Of a stretch of DNA of 6,834 nucleotides, positions 1 to 5,643 are shown in pieces. Each line of letters starts with the position of its first letter. Position 1 is the first letter of the stretch. Made by a program: the position numbers and the translations under genes. The notes beneath the pieces were generated by a model. The model searched no databases. It was not told the DNA's origin and was given only the letters and a program-made list of their open reading frames with translations. This DNA comes from Candidatus Fermentibacteraceae bacterium (GTDB lineage: Bacteria; Fermentibacterota; Fermentibacteria; Fermentibacterales; JCC-6): contig JAGGYZ010000072.1 in the NCBI GenBank assembly GCA_021162285.1, positions 1 to 6,834 on the forward strand, given 5' to 3'.

Positions 1-359
1 ACCAGGTCGAATCCGTCTTGTTCCATCAGTTCAACCATGGGAAGAATTTCTGCAGGATCGTCCTGGAGGTCGGCATCAAGGGTGGCGATGAACTCCCCGT
101 TCGCGTGATCGAATCCAGCTGCCAGGGCTGCAGCCTTCCCCCGGTTCACGCCGAATCTGAGCCCCTTCAGAGGATACCTGGTGGAAAGATCAGTTACAGT
201 TTTCCACGTCTCGTCACTGCTTCCGTCGTCAATAATTACAGAGTTCCAGGTGTGTCCTTCAAGGGCGTTGCTTATTTCCTGAAGAAGTTCGGGCAGGCTT
301 TCCGCCTCGTTGTATGCAGGGATTACAACGGTTATCTGAACTTTGTTACCGGTATTCAT
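1..359 (-). CDS. Family 2 glycosyltransferase, N-terminal part (C-terminus beyond left edge)
   Basis: The first 119 residues of a GT-A fold glycosyltransferase of the dolichyl-phosphate mannosyltransferase / polyprenyl-phosphate glycosyltransferase type. Visible motifs are the nucleotide-binding strand VIPAYNEAESLPELL (12-26), IIDDGSSDET (42-51), NRGKAAAL (72-79), and the metal-binding D-A-D in LDADLQDDP (94-102). Family members usually transfer a sugar from a nucleotide sugar to a polyprenyl phosphate at the inner membrane face. Whether this one has C-terminal membrane helices cannot be seen. The ATG lies inside the end of the preceding LpxH-like gene (14-base overlap, ATGAATACCGGTAA), so it is the last visible gene of the operon and is probably translationally coupled. 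Acceptor and sugar are unknown. The family call is secure; the substrate is not. Confidence 0.9.
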   Translation of the reverse strand, partial: MNTGNKVQITVVIPAYNEAESLPELLQEISNALEGHTWNSVIIDDGSSDETWKTVTDLSTRYPLKGLRFGVNRGKAAALAAGFDHANGEFIATLDADLQDDPAEILPMVELMEQDGFDL

Positions 360-1065
360 GCAGGTTTATCTCCCCTCCGCCGACCTTCAAGTATGTGAAG
401 TGGGAAATCCAGTCGCCAAGTGATGCATGTACAAGGTGCCCGTGATTTACAATTGAAGGGCAATGGGTGTGTCCTGTAATTACAAGTTCTGTTTCGTTTT
501 CAGATTGATCTGCTGCCCACTGCGAGAGATATTCCGGAACCGAGTCTACCTGTTTGTGCAGTATTCTTCTGCTTGTGTTCGAAAACAGCCTGGCAATGCC
601 GGTAGCAAGAGTAGGGTGTACCATGGAAAAAAGCAGTCTAGCCCAGGTTGACCGCATAACCGGTTTGATCATCCGGTAACCTGTGTCTCCTTTTCCAAGA
701 CCGTCTCCATGGGCCATCACGGTTTTTCTACCGTCTATCACAGTACTGTAGGCAGTAGCAGGAATTATCTTCATTCCTGTTTCCGATGAAAGCCGGTCTC
801 CGCACCACCAGTCGTGATTGCCGGGAAGAAAATAGACTTTCCACCCGGAGTCAGACAGGTTTCTGAGCAAACACAGAATATCGGTGAACCCCAGTGGAAT
901 AACCGTGGAGTACTCAAACCAGTAATCAAAAAGATCACCGAGAATCCACAGGCTTCCCGGTTCTTCGCCAGCCAGTTCAAGAAGAAATTTCTTCAGCGGT
1001 TCCCGACCGGGATGATGTTTTCCAGAGGGGTACAGGTGCGCATCACTGATGAAGTAGTGATTCAC
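346..1065 (-). CDS. lpxH: LpxH-like UDP-2,3-diacylglucosamine diphosphatase (calcineurin-like metallophosphoesterase)
   Basis: A 239-residue metallophosphoesterase with the full metal-binding set: D8 and H10 in SDAH, GD at 43-44 in ILGDLFDYWFE, GNHD at 82-85, HGD at 119-121 and GHTH at 198-201. LpxH hydrolyses UDP-2,3-diacylglucosamine to lipid X and UMP at the inner membrane in lipid A synthesis. The GDLFDYW, GNHDWW and AHGDGLGKGD stretches, plus the HP...SRR helix around 150-167, fit the Bacteroidetes-type enzyme. As I recall, the Escherichia coli protein has GNRD where this has GNHD. The start is GTG, whose bases form a GTGA overlap with the stop of the upstream lipoprotein gene. The first residues (NHYFISDAH) match the usual family N-terminus, so this start is sound. 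A different phosphoesterase specificity is possible, but the hydrophobic insert and length fit LpxH. Confidence 0.85.
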   Translation of the reverse strand: MNHYFISDAHLYPSGKHHPGREPLKKFLLELAGEEPGSLWILGDLFDYWFEYSTVIPLGFTDILCLLRNLSDSGWKVYFLPGNHDWWCGDRLSSETGMKIIPATAYSTVIDGRKTVMAHGDGLGKGDTGYRMIKPVMRSTWARLLFSMVHPTLATGIARLFSNTSRRILHKQVDSVPEYLSQWAADQSENETELVITGHTHCPSIVNHGHLVHASLGDWISHFTYLKVGGGEINLHEYR

Positions 1066-1550
1066 TGGCCGCCCCGCAAAGTCCTTTCGACACAGCCGAA
1101 TCCGTATGCCCTTGTCACAGATCCATCTGCTCGTACAAGAGCAGCTGCAGGAAGGATTCCGATTTCAAGAAAGTGTTTTACCGAGTCGTCTCCCAGAGCA
1201 ACACTCATGGGGATTTCAAGTGAATTAAGCTGTGTCTGAGATGCATTGCGCACCTCCGAATTGAACTGAATGGGAACAGGTGTTATGCTTCGTTCCTGAA
1301 CTGTGGCAAGAAACACCAGGTCTTCCCGGCTCTCGGCATATTCACCTAAGGGCAGCCAGCAGTACAGCAGAATGGCTTCACTTGTGCTTTCGTCCATTTC
1401 AACAAAGCCGTCTGTTCCAGGAAGCTGAATAGTTCCCGGTATGGAAAGCACAGGAATTTCTTCTTCGGTTTCAGCAGCAATCTGACTCTCATCTTCGCAG
1501 CCTGCGGCAAGTAGTAAAAGCAGCGTAACTGCAGCGATTTTTTTAAACAT
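1062..1550 (-). CDS. Lipoprotein with a thioredoxin-like fold lacking the CxxC motif
   Basis: A 162-residue protein with a lipoprotein signal: MFKK, a hydrophobic run, then LAAGC with the lipidated cysteine at 18. An acidic linker follows (19-31). Residues 56-155 read like a TlpA/redoxin-type thioredoxin fold: a strand (AILLYCWLP, 59-67), a long helix, a second strand (ITPVPIQF), the GILPAAALV segment with the presumed cis-proline at 134, then ADGSV and a terminal glycine turn. The position where TlpA carries W-C-x-x-C reads W-L-P-L-G-E here, so no disulfide oxidoreductase centre is visible. Cysteines remain only at 64 and 153 besides the lipid anchor. I chose the ATG at 1550, not the longer open frame, because it gives a perfect lipoprotein signal. 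The preceding stop is 4 bases upstream, with GAGGTG inside the end of that gene. The stop overlaps lpxH by 4 bases. Fold assignment is inference. Confidence 0.75.
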   Translation of the reverse strand: MFKKIAAVTLLLLLAAGCEDESQIAAETEEEIPVLSIPGTIQLPGTDGFVEMDESTSEAILLYCWLPLGEYAESREDLVFLATVQERSITPVPIQFNSEVRNASQTQLNSLEIPMSVALGDDSVKHFLEIGILPAAALVRADGSVTRAYGFGCVERTLRGGQ

Positions 1551-1554
1551 TGTT

Positions 1555-1887
1555 TCAGGGCACCTCGCTGAAAATAATGGTAAGTGTACCGTTGCTCTGT
1601 GTGTAGTCCAGCGGGAATGGAATACCGACTGGCAGTCTGTTATTCGGGGGCGAGACAGTTCCGCAGTTTTCCACAGTGGCAAAGGTTACCAGTTCTCCTG
1701 TCTCCACAGTTATGGTCATTGGAAAAACCTCCCAGCTTCCATCACCCCTGTTTTCCGCAAGCAGCCAGGAAAGAGCACAGAGTTCGTTTCCCGACCTTAC
1801 GGAGTTGGCAGGTGCAGTGAACAGGACTGCTGGAAGAATAGCAAGCAGTACTCCTGCAGCAACTGGAACAGTTTTTTTTAAACTCAA
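1555..1887 (-). CDS. Small secreted protein of unknown function
   Basis: A 110-residue protein I cannot assign to a family. It begins with a signal peptide: SLKK, a hydrophobic core (residues 7-23), and a probable signal peptidase I site APA|NS after residue 27. The mature part is about 83 residues with two cysteines (37 and 75) that could form a disulfide after export. It looks mostly beta-strand (e.g. SWEVFPMTITVETGELVTFA and the C-terminal TLTIIFSEV). The TTG start is inferred: it overlaps the TGA of the anti-sigma gene as TTGA and gives a proper positively charged n-region. The Shine-Dalgarno signal is weak (GAGAA), suggesting coupled translation. Codons 3-5 contain an eight-A run. Its place after an anti-sigma factor suggests an envelope role, but this is context only. 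Confidence 0.7.
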   Translation of the reverse strand: MSLKKTVPVAAGVLLAILPAVLFTAPANSVRSGNELCALSWLLAENRGDGSWEVFPMTITVETGELVTFATVENCGTVSPPNNRLPVGIPFPLDYTQSNGTLTIIFSEVP

Positions 1888-2111
1888 ATTTTCTCGATCA
1901 GAGAGGAAATTGAACTTCGCAGCGACGCAGGGGCGTGGATACGCAGAAGCCCTACGGTTCTGTTGTGTACTGCAGCAGCCCTGCCGAGAAAAACTTCACA
2001 GTTGGGACAGACTCTTATGTGGTCTTCCACCCTGGTTACTTTTTCGCTGTCCAGCTCTCCGGAAATGTAATCATTGTAGTGATCAAGCACGAAAACACAG
2101 TCAGGGCTCAT
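1884..2111 (-). CDS. Zinc-finger (ZAS/zf-HC2) anti-sigma factor, short soluble form
   Basis: A 75-residue anti-sigma factor. The ZAS signature is visible as C5 followed by H31-x3-C35-x2-C38 (HIRVCPNC), in the context of a helix YNDYISGELD and a second helix VTRVEDH. It should bind the sigma factor encoded just upstream and block its access to RNA polymerase. No transmembrane helix is present, so unlike most membrane-bound anti-sigma factors it should be cytoplasmic, as in RsrA, which releases SigR when its zinc-binding thiols are oxidised. The C-terminal segment (APASLRSSISSLIEKI) also has the look of the short tail of RsrA-like proteins. The ATG overlaps the sigma gene by 11 bases (ATGAGCCCTGA), as usual for such pairs. 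The redox role is inferred from family resemblance. Confidence 0.88.
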   Translation of the reverse strand: MSPDCVFVLDHYNDYISGELDSEKVTRVEDHIRVCPNCEVFLGRAAAVHNRTVGLLRIHAPASLRSSISSLIEKI

Positions 2112-2664
2112 TGTGCTCCAATCCGTCGCTGAACCACTGGCTCAGCTTTGTCTGCAGTACTGCCCTGGCTCTGTGCAGCCTTGATCTGACAGTTCCAATT
2201 GGTATTTCAAGAATCTCCGCGGCTTCTGCGTAAGAAAACCCCTCTACATCGCACAACACTACGACACTGCGGAAATCTACACTGAGCTGGGACATTGCCC
2301 TGTCTATATCCTTCCTCATCACGCTGCGCAGAAACAGTTCAAAGGGCTGAGGCCAGACTGTTCCAGAGAATCTCTGATCGCCAGATTCTACCTCATCTGT
2401 CCAGCCACTTGGAATCTCACCTCTCTGTTTTGCCCGGTGCTGGTTAAAAAACACATTCCTCATAATTGCAAACAACCATGCCCGCGCATTAGTTCCCCGC
2501 TTGAACCTGTCGGCAGCTTTCAACGACCTGACACAGGTTTCCTGTACCAGATCGCCTGCATCTTCTTTGTTCCTTACGAGATGAAGAGCATACCTGTACA
2601 TGCTGTCAAGGTTCGCCATTACCTCGTTCTCAAAAGCGCGACGATTCTCGGATTTTTTCTGCAT
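2101..2664 (-). CDS. ECF sigma factor, SigR/ECF12-like
   Basis: A 187-residue extracytoplasmic-function RNA polymerase sigma factor. Region 2 covers about residues 10-80: region 2.1-2.2 includes NKEDAGDLVQETCVRSLKA (32-50), and the -10 recognition part is FKRGTNARAWLFAIMRN (54-70). Region 4 covers about 117-172: MSQLSVDFRSVVVLCDVEGFSYAEAAEIL, then the helix-turn-helix recognition helix IPIGTVRSRLHRARA (155-169). The two are joined by a linker of about 35 residues (81-115). The pattern QGTN/RGTN-AWL and PIGTVxSRLHR resembles Streptomyces SigR. It is the first gene of the operon, with GGAGG four bases before ATG, and its stop lies inside the adjacent anti-sigma gene. Such pairs normally autoregulate. 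I do not see a clear SigR-type GGAAT-N18-GTT promoter upstream, so its own control is unresolved. Confidence 0.95.
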   Translation of the reverse strand: MQKKSENRRAFENEVMANLDSMYRYALHLVRNKEDAGDLVQETCVRSLKAADRFKRGTNARAWLFAIMRNVFFNQHRAKQRGEIPSGWTDEVESGDQRFSGTVWPQPFELFLRSVMRKDIDRAMSQLSVDFRSVVVLCDVEGFSYAEAAEILEIPIGTVRSRLHRARAVLQTKLSQWFSDGLEHNEP

Positions 2665-2782
2665 CTGTCCTCCACAAGCGAAACATTAGCAAATGGTCAC
2701 CCTCCGGCAAGTGCACAGTGCGGGGTACAGAGGAAATGTGTAGCTTTTCTCGGATTCGTATTTTGCGGTGAAACACACACAT

Positions 2783-2850
2783 CCACAACCTGTAGTATCC
2801 AGGGCTTGCCATTACTACCAAATATTGATAATTTCGGCACACCACAACCT
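2783..2850. repeat. Direct repeat CCACAACCT (2783-2791 and 2842-2850) in divergent control region
   Basis: The nine bases CCACAACCT occur twice in the same orientation, 59 bases start to start. Read on the minus strand each copy is AGGTTGTGG followed by TGTG, with one extra A in the left copy. The right copy lies between the proposed nrdJ transcription start and its Shine-Dalgarno sequence. The left copy lies just upstream of the proposed -35. This fits paired operators, or -35-like elements for the leftward sigma operon, but may be chance in a short region. Confidence 0.35.
2806..2832 (+). promoter_or_regulatory. Candidate sigma-70-type promoter of nrdJ
   Basis: TTGCCA (2806-2811) and GATAAT (2827-2832) each match five of six consensus bases, with a short 15-base spacer. 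The region between them is AT-rich. Transcription would start near 2839, leaving a leader of about 27 bases before the GTG start. The short spacer is the weak point. Confidence 0.4.
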
Positions 2851-2851
2851 T

Positions 2852-2858
2852 GGAGGGG
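2852..2858 (+). promoter_or_regulatory. Strong Shine-Dalgarno sequence deciding the nrdJ start
   Basis: GGAGGGG lies 7-9 bases before the GTG at 2866. No such signal precedes the earlier in-frame starts, which fall inside the antisense strand of the sigma gene. It therefore fixes the reductase start at GTG 2866. Confidence 0.8.
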
Positions 2859-2865
2859 AGACACT

Positions 2866-5235
2866 GTGTCACAAGAAAAATCCGGTCTGTTTGAAGACTT
2901 TTTTAATAAAGAGGATAAAAAAGAAGAGAAGGAGCAGCCTGTTGTAGAAAACCTGGTTACTCCATCGTTTTCTCCCAACGCTGAAATGGTTCTTAAGAAG
3001 CGGTACCTTTCAAGAAACAGTGATGGAGAGGTTCTTGAGACACCGTCGGAGATGCTGTGGAGAGTAGCATCAAATGTTTCCGAAGCAGAGCTTTCGTGGG
3101 ATGGTGATGCTGCTCAGTGGGCAAAAGTGTTTTACAACATGATGGCCCGGAAGGAATTTCTTCCCAACTCACCTACACTGATGAATGCCGGGAAGGAGCT
3201 CGGGCAACTGTCAGCCTGTTTTGTTCTACCGGTAGAAGACAGTATGGACAGTATTTTCAGTGCAGTGAAAAACACGGCACTTATTCATAAAAGCGGCGGT
3301 GGAACAGGTTTTTCATTTTCAAGGATCCGGCCTGCGAACGACTTTGTTCATTCAACCAAGGGTGTTTCCAGCGGTCCGATTTCCTTTATGACTGTTTTTG
3401 ACCATGCTACGGAAACAGTTAAACAGGGCGGTGTCCGCCGCGGTGCAAACATGGCTGTTCTAAGGGTAGACCACCCGGATATCGAGCAGTTTATCACTGT
3501 GAAACAGGACATGGGGTTGTTGAACAATTTTAATCTTTCCATAGCTGCAACAGATGCTTTTATGGCAGCCGTTGACCGCGGGGAGGATTTTCCCCTTGTG
3601 AATCCCCGTACAGGTGAGAGTGTCAAAGAGCTCAGTGCAAAAACTGTTTTTTCAAAAATAGTGGAAAGTGCCTGGGCCAGTGGTGAGCCTGGCCTGGTAT
3701 TTATCGATAAGATCAACGAGGCTAATCCAACGCCGCACATAGGAGAAATAGAGGCAACAAACCCCTGCGGAGAGCAGCCGCTTTTGCCTTTTGAAGCCTG
3801 CAATCTTGGAAGTATAAATCTCTCCCTGATGGTCAGAAGAGGATCCAGCGGGCTTCCGGAAGTGGCATGGAGCCGTCTGGAAAAAACCGTACGGAACGCA
3901 GTCAGGTTTCTCGATGATGTTATTGAAGTGAACAAATATCCTCTTGCTGAAATAACTGATATGGTTATGGGCAACAGAAAGATAGGGCTGGGGATCATGG
4001 GTTTTGCCGATCTTCTGTTCAGATTGTCTATTCCGTATGACAGCGAGAAAGCTCTTGTTCTCGCAGAAGAGATAATGAGCTTTATTGAAGACAAGGCAAG
4101 GCAGACAAGTGCTGATCTTGCAAGGGAGAGAGGGGCATTCCCCAACTTCAAGGGAAGCCTGTTTGATACCAGAAGCATGCCGGCGATGAGAAATGCCACA
4201 GTAACAACCATTGCTCCTACAGGGTCTATCAGCATTCTTGCCGGGTGCTCAAGCGGTATTGAACCTGTGTTTGCTCTTGCATACACTAGAAAAAATCTGC
4301 TGGATGACGGCGACGAGCTGCATGAAGTAGTTCCGGAGTTTGCAAAGATTGCGATGGAAAGGCACTTTCACTCTGCTGAACTGATTGAAAAGATAGCAGA
4401 AAAGGGAAGCTGCAAGGGTATAGAGGAGGTCCCGGAGGATGTGCGGAATGTGTTCGTAACATCGCACGACATAAGCCCGTCTTACCATGTCAGAATGCAG
4501 GCGGCCTTCCAGAAGTATACAGACAATGCAGTTTCAAAAACTGTCAATCTTCCGTCGGATGCAACTAAAGAAGATGTAGCTCAGGTGTTCCGCCTGGCCC
4601 GGCAGCTTGGTTGCAAGGGGGTCACCGTTTACAGAGACGGGAGCCGGGACAAACAGGTGCTTAACCTCAATTCGGGAAAACCGGATGAGTTTGAAGAGCC
4701 TGTAATGGTGGGTCCCAGACCAAGACCCGAGCTTACGAGAGGTGTTACAAGAAGGGTGAGAACCGGATGCGGCAACCTTTATGTAACCATAAACGAAGAT
4801 GAACAAGGTCCCGTGGAGATATTCAGCCAGATGGGAAAAGCCGGCGGATGTGCCGCAAGTCAAAGTGAGGCAATAAGCCGCATGGTCTCTCTTGCTTTGA
4901 GAAGCCATGTGGATCCATCGGAAATTGCCAGTGAACTGAAAGGTATAAGCTGTCACAGACTTGCCTGGCAGAACGGGACCAGAATACTGTCCTGTGCCGA
5001 CGCTATGGGCAAAGCCCTGGAATGGCACCTGAACGGAACCAACGGAGAAGAAGGTGAAGACCACCAGCCTGCCGACAACCAGCCGGATGTCACCGTTATG
5101 GTGAACGAAGGCTCCGGTACTTCAGCTTCGGTCAACAATCTCGCCGGAGCGTGTCCCTTCTGCGGGGGACCGCTGAAGTACGAATCAGGGTGTGTGTCCT
5201 GTGCACTTGAATGTGGTTATTCGGAGTGCGGATAG
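2866..5235 (+). CDS. nrdJ: Adenosylcobalamin-dependent (class II) ribonucleoside-diphosphate reductase, complete
   Basis: A 789-residue vitamin B12-dependent reductase making deoxyribonucleotides without needing oxygen. Motifs: NSPTLMNAG (101-109); C118 in LSACFVLP, the first redox cysteine; the glycine-rich HKSGGGTGFSFSRIRP (141-156); NPCGEQ (299-304) with thiyl-radical C301, N299 and E303; C312 in EACNLGS, the partner redox cysteine; and PTGSIS (451-456). The 11-residue spacing C301-C312 matches the family. A TSCPD domain spans about 625-722 (TGCGNLYV, GGCAAS, ISCHRLAW). The C-terminus carries C763, C766, C776, C779, C783 and C788, with CGYSEC as the probable electron-shuttling pair. I see no N-terminal ATP-cone; residues 10-27 are a charged linker. 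No intein or frameshift. The GTG start is chosen for its strong Shine-Dalgarno signal. It is a single-gene unit, divergent from the sigma operon and followed by a hairpin. It implies the cell makes or imports cobalamin. Confidence 0.97.
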   Translation: MSQEKSGLFEDFFNKEDKKEEKEQPVVENLVTPSFSPNAEMVLKKRYLSRNSDGEVLETPSEMLWRVASNVSEAELSWDGDAAQWAKVFYNMMARKEFLPNSPTLMNAGKELGQLSACFVLPVEDSMDSIFSAVKNTALIHKSGGGTGFSFSRIRPANDFVHSTKGVSSGPISFMTVFDHATETVKQGGVRRGANMAVLRVDHPDIEQFITVKQDMGLLNNFNLSIAATDAFMAAVDRGEDFPLVNPRTGESVKELSAKTVFSKIVESAWASGEPGLVFIDKINEANPTPHIGEIEATNPCGEQPLLPFEACNLGSINLSLMVRRGSSGLPEVAWSRLEKTVRNAVRFLDDVIEVNKYPLAEITDMVMGNRKIGLGIMGFADLLFRLSIPYDSEKALVLAEEIMSFIEDKARQTSADLARERGAFPNFKGSLFDTRSMPAMRNATVTTIAPTGSISILAGCSSGIEPVFALAYTRKNLLDDGDELHEVVPEFAKIAMERHFHSAELIEKIAEKGSCKGIEEVPEDVRNVFVTSHDISPSYHVRMQAAFQKYTDNAVSKTVNLPSDATKEDVAQVFRLARQLGCKGVTVYRDGSRDKQVLNLNSGKPDEFEEPVMVGPRPRPELTRGVTRRVRTGCGNLYVTINEDEQGPVEIFSQMGKAGGCAASQSEAISRMVSLALRSHVDPSEIASELKGISCHRLAWQNGTRILSCADAMGKALEWHLNGTNGEEGEDHQPADNQPDVTVMVNEGSGTSASVNNLAGACPFCGGPLKYESGCVSCALECGYSECG

Positions 5236-5268
5236 GTTCCTGAACGGTTTAAGTACTGCAGAACACAC

Positions 5269-5290
5269 AAGCCGGGCTGCTGCCCGGCTT
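5269..5290. terminator. Hairpin between convergent nrdJ and PC4-like gene, probable bidirectional terminator
   Basis: A perfect 9-bp stem AAGCCGGGC / GCCCGGCTT closes a four-base TGCT loop, 33 bases after the nrdJ stop. Downstream on the plus strand is ACTCTTCGTTTTCTG and on the minus strand GTGTGTTCTG. Both are T-rich but not clean T runs. The stem overlaps the stop codon of the minus-strand gene (5289-5291). Confidence 0.75.
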
Positions 5291-5528
5291 ACTCTTCGTT
5301 TTCTGTCTCTTCGTGTTTTTCAAGTTCTTCGAGAGCCTTACCGAGAGCCTGGTGAACTTCTTTCATCAGATCGGGATTCAGAGTAATTCCTTTTCGGGTG
5401 GGTTTCCACTCACCGTCGTCGGCCATGTAGTAAGTGCGAACTTCTATGTACTGGCGTTTCCGGAATTCGGTAAGAGCAACCCTTACTACATCCTCACCCT
5501 TCTCAAACTGGTCTATCTGCTTTATCAA
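5289..5528 (-). CDS. Transcriptional coactivator p15 / PC4 (YdbC-like) family protein
   Basis: A 79-residue protein of the PC4/YdbC family, which forms dimers that bind single-stranded DNA or RNA in bacteria; cellular roles are poorly known. The family pattern is clear: VRVALTEFRKRQYIEVRTYY (15-34), then GEWKPTRKGITL (39-50), with R31, Y33-Y34, W41, P43, K46, G47 and L50 in the expected positions. A single C-terminal helix (52-66) follows, and then an acidic tail (67-79, mostly E). The start is TTG at 5528, with GGAGG five bases upstream; no ATG is available near that signal. Its stop codon lies in the hairpin shared with the convergent nrdJ. It is transcribed alone, divergently from the PAS protein gene, across a 115-base spacer. 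Family assignment is firm and specific function unknown. Confidence 0.88.
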   Translation of the reverse strand: MIKQIDQFEKGEDVVRVALTEFRKRQYIEVRTYYMADDGEWKPTRKGITLNPDLMKEVHQALGKALEELEKHEETENEE

Positions 5529-5557
5529 TGCAACCTCCGGGTTAATTTTAAGAGGCT

Positions 5558-5587
5558 ACAGTACATTCTGACTGGCGGTGGTGTCAA
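5558..5587 (-). promoter_or_regulatory. Candidate promoter of the PC4-like gene
   Basis: Read on the minus strand, a perfect -35 TTGACA (5587-5582) is followed after 18 bases by TACTGT (5563-5558), which matches the -10 consensus at only three positions. It lies 30 bases upstream of the TTG start. The -35 is convincing; the -10 is poor. Confidence 0.3.
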
Positions 5588-5643
5588 GTGTGTATCCAGG
5601 AAGGCCTGCTGTTTGTATATTCCTCTGGAACGCGGGGAGTACT

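Noticed and set aside
1551..1682. N-terminal extension of the lipoprotein frame to 1682
   Set aside because: It would overlap the secreted protein gene for over 120 bases and bury the clear lipoprotein signal peptide that starts at 1550.
1676..2233. Plus-strand 185-codon open frame opposite the anti-sigma/sigma genes
   Set aside because: Antisense to well-identified genes and low-complexity in composition; no domain seen.
2437..2865. Upstream extension of the nrdJ reading frame by 143 codons
   Set aside because: The extension is antisense to the sigma gene, has no family similarity and no ribosome binding site. The GTG at 2866 has GGAGGGG upstream and gives a normal N-terminus.
2665..2865. 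Cobalamin riboswitch or NrdR box upstream of nrdJ
   Set aside because: No B12-box-like sequence or extended pairing is visible and the leader appears short. CAAATATTG near 2819 is only a partial, wrongly spaced match to an NrdR box.
3348..4286. 312-codon open frame on the minus strand inside nrdJ
   Set aside because: It is a shadow of a strongly coding gene, with unnatural serine- and leucine-rich composition and no recognisable domain.
5591..5621. Promoter for the PAS protein gene (TATATT at 5616 or TGTATC at 5591)
   Set aside because: TATATT has no -35 partner at usual spacing. TGTATC pairs with CTGACT at 17 bases but is a poor -10. Neither is strong enough to annotate.
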